Origin: an uncultured Chlorobiales bacterium
GTDB lineage: Bacteria > Bacteroidota > Chlorobiia > Chlorobiales > Chlorobiaceae
Length of the DNA: 6,405 nt
Direction of reading: 5' to 3'
Assembly (NCBI GenBank): GCA_903901395.1
Contig: CAIUQW010000319.1
Location: 1 to 6,405, forward strand
Within the stretch, counting starts at the first letter, position 1. Every line of letters starts with the position of its first letter. A program made the position numbers and the translations under genes. The notes beneath the pieces are model-generated. The model was not told the origin of the DNA, ran no database searches, and saw nothing but the letters and a program-made list of their open reading frames with translations. Shown one piece after another: positions 1-6,405 of this stretch.

Positions 1-1332
1 AAGCCTGAAATCTGCATCATCCTTCAGCGTCCGCAGATGAGGGCGATGCTGAACGAAGATCGCGACATGACCTGGAAACAGGCGCTGCTCGGCGTCGCTC
101 CGGCGCAGTGCGTGCCCGTCGAATCGACCGATCCGCTCTATATTCTTTATACCTCCGGCACCACCGGCCAGCCGAAAGGCATCGTGCGCGACAACGGCGG
201 CCACATGGCAGCCCTGAAGTGGACCATGGAGAGCGTCTATAACGTCAAGCCTGGCGAGGTGTTCTGGGCGGCAAGCGATGTCGGCTGGGTCGTGGGGCAC
301 TCCTACATCGTCTACGCTCCCCTGCTGCACGGCTGCACGACGGTCATCTTCGAGGGCAAGCCGGTCGGCACGCCCGATCCCGGCACCTTCTGGCGCATCA
401 TCAGCGAGCACGACGTTTCGGTGCTTTTCACCGCTCCGACCGCCTTCCGCGCGATCAAAAAGGAGGATCCCGAAGGCAACTACATCCGCCGATACAACTT
501 CTCGAAGTTCAGAACGCTCTTCCTCGCGGGCGAGCGGGCCGATCCCGACACGGTACGCTGGGCGGAAAAACAGCTCCAGGTGCCGGTCATCGACCACTGG
601 TGGCAGACTGAAACCGGCTGGGCCATCGCGGCCAACTGCCAGGGAATCGAACCCGGCCCGGTCAAGTATGGCTCCGCATCGAGAGCGGTTCCCGGTTACG
701 ATGTCAAGGTGGTCAACGAAGCGCTCGAAGAGCTTCCCCACGGTACGATGGGCGACATTGTCGTGAAGCTGCCGCTTCCTCCGGGCACCATGATGACCCT
801 CTGGAAGCAGGACAACCGTTTCAACGAAAGCTACATGAAGCATTTCCCAGGCTACTACCAGACCAGCGACGCCGGGTACATCGACGAGGATGGTTATATC
901 TACATCATGTCGCGCACGGATGACATCATCAACGTCGCCGGACACCGCCTTTCCACCGGCGCGATCGAGGCCGAGTTGTGCGAGCACCCGGACGTTGCCG
1001 AAAGCGCGGTCATCGGCGTGCACGACGACCTGAAGGGCGAGATTCCACTCGGCTTCCTTGTGCTGAAGTCGGGCGTCGATACGCCGCCGGAGCTGATCAT
1101 CAAGCACGTGATCGAGTATGTGCGCGAGAACATCGGGCCGGTCGCCTCGTTCAAAACGGCTGTTGTCGTCAACCGCCTGCCGAAGACCCGCTCTGGCAAG
1201 ATTCTGCGCTCCACGATGCGCAAGATTGCCAACTCGGAGGCCTTCACTATGCCGCCGACCATCGACGATCCGGCAATCCTCGACGAGATCAGGGAGGCGT
1301 TGCAGACCATCGGCTATGCAAAAACTTCGTAA
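1..1332 (+). CDS. prpE: Propionyl-CoA synthetase (propionate--CoA ligase), 5'-truncated
   Basis: AMP-forming acyl-CoA synthetase that activates propionate to propionyl-CoA via a propionyl-adenylate in the cytoplasm. The reading frame is open from base 1, so the gene begins upstream; 443 residues are visible, and with a usual PrpE length near 630 about 190 N-terminal residues are missing. In fragment numbering: the P-loop YTSGTTGQPKG at 50-60; DVGWVVGHSYIVYAPLL around 93-109, strongly PrpE-like; WWQTETGW at 200-207; the ribose-binding Asp in QTSDAGY at 290; the hinge region SRTDDIINVAGHR at 304-316; and the C-terminal PKTRSGK with the adenylation Lys at 400, the residue acetylated to switch off this family. 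The Trp after QTETG, where acetyl-CoA synthetases have a second Gly, and the IVRDNGG stretch after the P-loop favour PrpE over Acs. Acetate or other short acids could also be substrates. The epimerase gene starts 18 bases downstream, placing it in the same propionate operon. The stop is TAA. Confidence 0.93.
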   Translation, partial: KPEICIILQRPQMRAMLNEDRDMTWKQALLGVAPAQCVPVESTDPLYILYTSGTTGQPKGIVRDNGGHMAALKWTMESVYNVKPGEVFWAASDVGWVVGHSYIVYAPLLHGCTTVIFEGKPVGTPDPGTFWRIISEHDVSVLFTAPTAFRAIKKEDPEGNYIRRYNFSKFRTLFLAGERADPDTVRWAEKQLQVPVIDHWWQTETGWAIAANCQGIEPGPVKYGSASRAVPGYDVKVVNEALEELPHGTMGDIVVKLPLPPGTMMTLWKQDNRFNESYMKHFPGYYQTSDAGYIDEDGYIYIMSRTDDIINVAGHRLSTGAIEAELCEHPDVAESAVIGVHDDLKGEIPLGFLVLKSGVDTPPELIIKHVIEYVRENIGPVASFKTAVVVNRLPKTRSGKILRSTMRKIANSEAFTMPPTIDDPAILDEIREALQTIGYAKTS

Positions 1333-1350
1333 CTCACGTTAACCGTCACC

Positions 1351-1764
1351 ATGATTGACAGGATCGACCACATCGCCATCGCGGTGGAAAATCTCGACAA
1401 CGCCATCGATACCTTTGTCAGCCTCCTCGGATGCGACCGCTCGTCGGTCGCCATCCACGAGGTGCCTGCCGAAAAGGTGCGCGCGGCGTTCATACTTGTA
1501 GGACAGACCAAAATCGAGCTGCTCGAACCGCTTGGCGATGACGGCCCTGTCTCTAAATTCCTTTCAAAGAACGGCGAGGGAATGCATCACATCGCACTTG
1601 CAACCGATGGCGTCGTCGAGGAGGCGGCCAGAGTGAAAACTCTTGGCCTGACTCCGCTCGGCGAGCCATCGACGGGCGCGGGTGGCAAGAGGATCGTCTT
1701 TCTCCACCCTCGCCAGACCAACCGCGTGCTTGTCGAGCTCGTTGAACCCAAACCAGATCATTAA
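1351..1764 (+). CDS. mce: Methylmalonyl-CoA epimerase
   Basis: Interconverts (S)- and (R)-methylmalonyl-CoA, linking the carboxylase product to the mutase substrate. The 137-residue length is normal for this vicinal-oxygen-chelate (glyoxalase-fold) family. Two beta-alpha-beta-beta-beta modules are recognisable. The first opens with IDHIAIAV (residues 5-12), and the second with GEGMHHIALAT (75-85). From family knowledge, the divalent-metal ligands should be His7, Glu56 in KIELLEP (Gln in some homologues), one of His79/His80, and Glu129 in VLVELVEP. Glu129 probably also acts as a catalytic base, with a second acidic base near Glu41; this mapping is from memory of the Propionibacterium enzyme. 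The conserved GAGGKRIVFLHP stretch (109-120) is intact. ATG is the only sensible start, because the first metal His is residue 7. No clear Shine-Dalgarno precedes it. It lies 18 bases after prpE and 8 bases before the next start, so it is probably cotranscribed. Confidence 0.95.
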   Translation: MIDRIDHIAIAVENLDNAIDTFVSLLGCDRSSVAIHEVPAEKVRAAFILVGQTKIELLEPLGDDGPVSKFLSKNGEGMHHIALATDGVVEEAARVKTLGLTPLGEPSTGAGGKRIVFLHPRQTNRVLVELVEPKPDH

Positions 1765-1772
1765 TTCATCCA

Positions 1773-3554
1773 TTGACTGTGAAAAACTTCTTCCTGCCTT
1801 TCGAGAAAAAAGAGGGATTCAGCTATTCGTCCGAGGTTGTCGAAAACCTGTCGGAATACGAAAAATACCAGCTCTCGTTTCACCCGGAACGCCCCAAGTA
1901 TCTCGACTACCTCAACGTCTTCGACAATGTCGAAGAGTGTCTCCAGAATGACCTCCACGGAAGCTGCCTGATCCAGACCCACCGCGCGAACATCCGCTAC
2001 AACGACTCAAGCCATCCCGTCATGCTGATCGGCCAGCAATCCGGCCCGACCACCAATTTCGGCGAACTCCAGCGCGTGATGAAGGAGCACTCACAGGTAG
2101 TGAAATGGAACCAGGGGATGCCTACCCCGGCTGCATTCCAGAAAGCCATCGACGCCATTGCCATCGCGGAGAAGGAAAACCGCCTCGTCATCACGATGAT
2201 CGATACCGCAGGTGCCGACCCGACCGAAGAGTCGGAAGCGGGCGGCATCGCCTGGAAAATAGGCCGCTGCATGCAGGCACTCGCCGAATCGAAAGTCCCG
2301 ACCATCTCGGTGATCATCAATCGCGGATGCAGCGGAGGCGCCATCGCGCTGACCGGCTGCGACGCCGTGCTTGCCATGCAGTACGCGACCTACCTGGTGA
2401 TCGCGCCTGAAGCATGTTCGTCGATTCTTTTCCGGACGAGGGACAAGGCAAACCTCGCTGCTGAAATCTCGCAGATCACGGCCAGGGAAGCTCTGCAAAA
2501 TGGTATCGTGGACGAGCTGATACCGGAACACGCCGGTCCGGCCCATCGCTTCCGCGAGGAGGCGCTCGAATCGTTCCGCGACGTCGTTTCGCGCTGGGCA
2601 GGCAAGCTGGCAAGCGAACATTCGAAAGGCGTGTTCGAGCGCCGCGTAGACCGCTGGCAGCGGATCGGTCAGTGGGATCTGACCACCGAAGAGGCCATCA
2701 AGGCTTATGAGAAACCGGTGCATGCATTCATCCCGAAACCAGAAAAGAACCATTTCATCCACCGCCACAAGCGCTGCCGCAACGATGCCGGCAAACCTAT
2801 GGCTGACCCGGTGCTTTACAGCAAACTGCTCGCGGCCAATTTCGTCTGCGACATCTGCGGTCACCGTTATGTCCGTCTGACCGCGCACGATTACATCGAT
2901 TTGTTGCTCGACAAGGGTTCGTTTGAAGAACACCAGGAGACCCGCTACATCGTCGATCGTGACATCCTGAATTTCCCGGATTACAGCGACAAGATCGAGG
3001 AGGCCCGCTCGAAAACCGGCATGTCGTCAGCCATGATCACCGGCAACGGCAAGATCGACAACCACGGCGTGGTGTTCTGCGGAACCAGCTTCAACTTCCT
3101 CGGCGGCTCGTTCTGCATGTCAACCGGCGAAAAGATATGGCAGGCCGCGCAGATCGCGCTCGACAGGAAGTCTCCGCTCATCATCCAGGCAGCCGGAGGA
3201 GGCGCCCGTATGCACGAAGGGTGTTCGTCGATGGTCAGCATTCCGAAAATTCACGTCGCGCTTTCGCGTATCGAAAAGGCCGGTTTGCCGCTGATCACCA
3301 TCGTCACCGACCCGACGCTCGGCGGCGTGGCCATCGGATTCGGATCGAGAGGATTCCGAATCTTCGAGCACAACGCGGGCAACATCGGCTTCTCCGGAAA
3401 GCGCGTGATCGAGCAGTACACCGGCAAGAAAACCTCGAAGGATTTCCAGAGCACCGGCTGGCTTCAGTCAAAGGGATTCGTCGATATGGTGGCGCATCCG
3501 CTCGAACTCAAACGCCGCATCGGCGAGATCATTCAAAACCGGACGCTCCGTTGA
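1773..3554 (+). CDS. Fused alpha-beta biotin-dependent acyl-CoA carboxyltransferase, probably for propionyl-CoA
   Basis: Transfers CO2 from carboxybiotin to an acyl-CoA. By context the substrate is propionyl-CoA, giving methylmalonyl-CoA; acetyl-CoA remains possible. Residues ~25-300 match AccA (alpha): HPERPKYLDYL (37-47), PVMLIGQQSG, QGMPTPAAFQKA, IDTAGADP (143-150), the oxyanion-type GCSGGAIAL (185-193), QYATYLVIAPEACSSIL and GPAHR (255-259). Residues ~350-590 match AccD (beta): CDICGH (359-364), a second crotonase-type GGGARMHEG (475-483), TDPTLGGVAIGF and GFSGKRVIEQ (539-548). At 593 residues it nearly equals AccA plus AccD. PccB-type fusions run beta then alpha, so this order is reversed. 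Only one CxxC remains of the AccD zinc ribbon, and a lone C335 lies in the preceding linker. The start is uncertain: TTG at 1773 or GTG at 1779, neither with a clear ribosome binding site. No biotin carboxylase or carrier gene is adjacent, so those partners must come from elsewhere. The stop is TGA. Confidence 0.87.
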   Translation: MTVKNFFLPFEKKEGFSYSSEVVENLSEYEKYQLSFHPERPKYLDYLNVFDNVEECLQNDLHGSCLIQTHRANIRYNDSSHPVMLIGQQSGPTTNFGELQRVMKEHSQVVKWNQGMPTPAAFQKAIDAIAIAEKENRLVITMIDTAGADPTEESEAGGIAWKIGRCMQALAESKVPTISVIINRGCSGGAIALTGCDAVLAMQYATYLVIAPEACSSILFRTRDKANLAAEISQITAREALQNGIVDELIPEHAGPAHRFREEALESFRDVVSRWAGKLASEHSKGVFERRVDRWQRIGQWDLTTEEAIKAYEKPVHAFIPKPEKNHFIHRHKRCRNDAGKPMADPVLYSKLLAANFVCDICGHRYVRLTAHDYIDLLLDKGSFEEHQETRYIVDRDILNFPDYSDKIEEARSKTGMSSAMITGNGKIDNHGVVFCGTSFNFLGGSFCMSTGEKIWQAAQIALDRKSPLIIQAAGGGARMHEGCSSMVSIPKIHVALSRIEKAGLPLITIVTDPTLGGVAIGFGSRGFRIFEHNAGNIGFSGKRVIEQYTGKKTSKDFQSTGWLQSKGFVDMVAHPLELKRRIGEIIQNRTLR

Positions 3555-3583
3555 ACCGGTGCATTATTCGCATATTTTAAAGC

Positions 3584-5343
3584 GTGAACCAGCAAAATAC
3601 CCTGCCGATGTCCCGGACTGAATCGCTTTTCTCATGCTTCCCATCCGTTGACGCCACCCTCTGGAAACAGAGGGTGCTTGAAGAGCTTAAAGGCGCGGAT
3701 TATTCAAAAATCGTCTGGAAAACGCCAGAAGGCTTCGCGATGGAGCCGTGGTACAACCGCCACACAGCCGCGCCCGCGCCCGGTGTGCCATTCGGACGTT
3801 CAACGAACCACTGGCGCATCTGCCAGCAAATCGCGGTCGAGAGACTGCTCGACGATCCGGCGCAGCTCGACGAGGCCATCGCCGGAGGTGCGGACGCCAT
3901 CGAGCTGCATTTCGCGGGCGTCCCTGAACCTGCCGAAGCGGAGCAGCTTCTCGAAGCGCTTCGGAATGTCGAATTGGCGCACGTGGCGCTCTACTTCTCG
4001 GGAGCCATCGGCGATCCGGCGGCGCTGCTCGAACGGCTCGCGCCCCTGCCCGGCTTCGCCTCGAACTCCGGCGCTGTGCTCTTCGACGCGCTCACAGCGG
4101 AGCCGGACAGTGCATTGCCGCTGCCGCCGCATTCGGGATTCCGCGCGATTGCCGTTGATACGGTGCGCTTCCACGAAGCTGGCGCGACCATCACGCAGGA
4201 GCTGGCCTTCGCGCTGGCGGGCGTGAGCGATTGCCTGAGCCGGTTGACCGGCGCGGGGGTCGATGCTGCTGAAGCCGCCGCCGCCATCGAGATCGTTTTT
4301 GCCGCTGGAACCAGCCATTTCCCGGAGCTTGCCAAACTGCGGGCGTTCCGCGCCATGTGGCCGCAACTGCTTACCGCGTACGGCGTTCCTTCGGATGCGA
4401 TGCCTGCACCGCGAATCTTCGTACGTTCGTCGATCCGCTCGATCTCGGCGCTCGATCCTTACACCAACATCCTGCGCCTCTCGACTGAAGCGCTCGCGGC
4501 GATTCTCGGCGGATGCGACACGCTGCAACTCGCGCCCTTCGATCCCGCCGGTTCGGTCAATACAGAGCTTGCGGAACGAATCACGCGCAACATTCATCTT
4601 CTGCTGAGAGACGAATCGAGCCTCGACCGCGTTATCGATCCCGCCGCCGGTTCGTTCTACATCGAAACCATGACCGCTTCACTTTGCCGCGAAGCATGGA
4701 AGCTTTTCCAGCAGATCGAAGCAGCGGGCGGCCTCCGCGCTGCCGAGGCGAGCGGAAGCGTCTCAGCGATGATCGCTCTGGCGGCTGATGCGCGGCGCAA
4801 GGCGGTCAACACACGCCGCCAGACGCTGGTCGGCATCAACCGCTACACCGTTCCGCCAGCCGCCGAGGTCGTTGCTGCGCTGCAAAAAGGAGCCGGAAAA
4901 GCCGAGGCGTTCGAGCAGCTTCGGATGCGCATGATCGCCCGCGCCGCTGCCGGAGGCGCGACGCCCCGTGCGGCGCTTTGGCTGCATGGCGATCCCGCCA
5001 AAAGCCTGCGCGTGGCCGCCTTCGCCGAGGATTTCCTGCGCAGCGGCGGCTTCGAGGTGATGCCCGCCGTGACGCTCGATCCCAAAACCTGCAACTGCCG
5101 CGCCCTGCTCCGCGAAGAACCGGAGATCGTCGTATTCTGCTGGAGCGGCGAAAGCGATCTCGACAGCGTCTCCAAAGTCTGCGCAACCATTCAGGAGCTG
5201 CGCAAGGAGACGGTGATCGTCATGGCGGCCAAACCGCCGGAAAACGCCGCAGACCTTCTCAAGGCAGGACTCGACCGCTTCATCCATCTTGGCAGCGACG
5301 CCTATGCCGACCTGCTTTCGCTGCAACATAAAACCGGAGTGCT

Positions 5344-5347
<4 letters not shown>
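3584..5347 (+). CDS. mutA: Methylmalonyl-CoA mutase small (beta) subunit
   Basis: Non-catalytic partner of MutB in the heterodimeric adenosylcobalamin-dependent mutase that interconverts (R)-methylmalonyl-CoA and succinyl-CoA. It has 587 residues, a little short for MutA (usually 610-640). The N-terminal segment [28 protein letters not shown], then [13 protein letters not shown], is typical of the family and is followed by a degenerate TIM barrel with [10 protein letters not shown] (291-300) and [14 protein letters not shown] (348-361). TLVGINRY follows near the end of the barrel. The C-terminal ~120 residues resemble a cobalamin-binding fold but lack the DxHxxG signature that supplies the cobalt-ligating His, as expected for the small subunit. 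The GTG at 3584 is taken as start, 29 bases after the carboxyltransferase stop; an in-frame ATG at 3608 is an alternative, since clear homology begins after residue 12. The end overlaps the mutB start as ATGA, implying coupled translation. The middle region is rich in alanine. Confidence 0.93.
3655..3676 (+). other. Perfect 9-bp inverted repeat with GAAA loop inside mutA
   Basis: CACCCTCTG at 3655-3663 is the exact reverse complement of CAGAGGGTG at 3668-3676, separated by GAAA at 3664-3667. As RNA this is a 9-bp stem closed by a GNRA-type tetraloop, about 70 bases after the mutA start codon. It encodes the ATLWKQRVL part of the conserved MutA N-terminus, so protein constraint may explain part of it. 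No T-run follows, so it is not an intrinsic terminator. A role in translation or mRNA stability is possible but unproven; pure chance cannot be excluded in a window of this size. Confidence 0.5.
5336..5339 (+). promoter_or_regulatory. Shine-Dalgarno-like GGAG for mutB
   Basis: GGAG ends four bases before the mutB ATG, inside the last codons of mutA. It is the only start in the window with a recognisable anti-16S match, and it supports the ATG at 5344. With the ATGA overlap it would let ribosomes finishing mutA restart at once on mutB, which suits 1:1 production of the two subunits. The spacing is on the short side. Confidence 0.55.

Positions 5348-6405
<1,058 letters not shown>

Noticed and set aside
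1773..1778. TTGACT resembling a sigma-70 -35 box before the carboxyltransferase
   Set aside because: It coincides with the possible TTG start codon, and there is no TATAAT-like box about 17 bases further on. The short gap suggests cotranscription instead.
2091..2933. 280-codon minus-strand open frame opposite the carboxyltransferase
   Set aside because: The plus strand here encodes conserved AccA/AccD motifs throughout; the antisense product resembles no family I know.
3337..3362. 8-bp inverted repeat (GATTCGGA ... TCCGAATC) in the carboxyltransferase gene
   Set aside because: It falls in codons for the repeated Gly-Phe / Gly-Phe-Arg stretch (GFGSRGFRIF), has a 10-base loop and no T-run. 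Similar codons for similar residues explain it well enough.
3555..3583. 29-base gap before mutA as a possible promoter or terminator
   Set aside because: It is somewhat AT-rich but has no stem-loop with T-run and is too short for a convincing two-box promoter; I see nothing specific in it.
3800..4597. 265-codon minus-strand open frame opposite mutA
   Set aside because: Arg-rich low-complexity product, a typical shadow of GC-rich coding sequence; mutA is clearly the real gene.

Overview
The window is a single plus-strand gene cluster for propionate activation and the methylmalonyl-CoA route to succinyl-CoA. Left to right it holds: the 3' part of a PrpE-type propionyl-CoA synthetase (open at the left edge); a methylmalonyl-CoA epimerase; a fused biotin-dependent carboxyltransferase (AccA-like domain followed by AccD-like domain); the methylmalonyl-CoA mutase small subunit (mutA); and the N-terminal half of the large catalytic subunit (mutB, open at the right edge). 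Gaps between genes are 18, 8 (or 14) and 29 bases, and mutA and mutB overlap by four bases (ATGA). This argues for one polycistronic transcript whose promoter and terminator both lie outside the window. There is no gene-free stretch over 30 bases, and I see no RNA gene, mobile element or CRISPR array.

Together the encoded steps read: propionate + ATP + CoA -> propionyl-CoA (PrpE); propionyl-CoA + carboxybiotin -> (S)-methylmalonyl-CoA (the carboxyltransferase, by inference from context); (S) <-> (R) epimer (Mce); (R)-methylmalonyl-CoA <-> succinyl-CoA (MutA/MutB, adenosylcobalamin). The biotin carboxylase and biotin carrier protein that the carboxyltransferase needs are not in the window and must be encoded elsewhere, perhaps shared with acetyl-CoA carboxylase. 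The mutase and epimerase are reversible, so flow from succinyl-CoA towards propionyl-CoA is also possible.

The DNA is GC-rich with G/C-ending codons, most start sites lack a clear Shine-Dalgarno sequence, and GTG/TTG starts appear. My best guess for the source is a green sulfur bacterium of the Chlorobaculum/Chlorobium type, where propionate is co-assimilated with CO2 and succinyl-CoA feeds the reductive TCA cycle. This is inference from general resemblance; no marker in the window settles it.

Most of the window is well-understood metabolism. The least ordinary part is the carboxyltransferase: its alpha-then-beta fusion is opposite to the order in PccB-type carboxyltransferases, its zinc site has only one CxxC pair, and its alpha active-site loop has diverged. 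A perfect 9-bp hairpin with a GAAA tetraloop near the start of mutA is the most notable non-coding-type signal.
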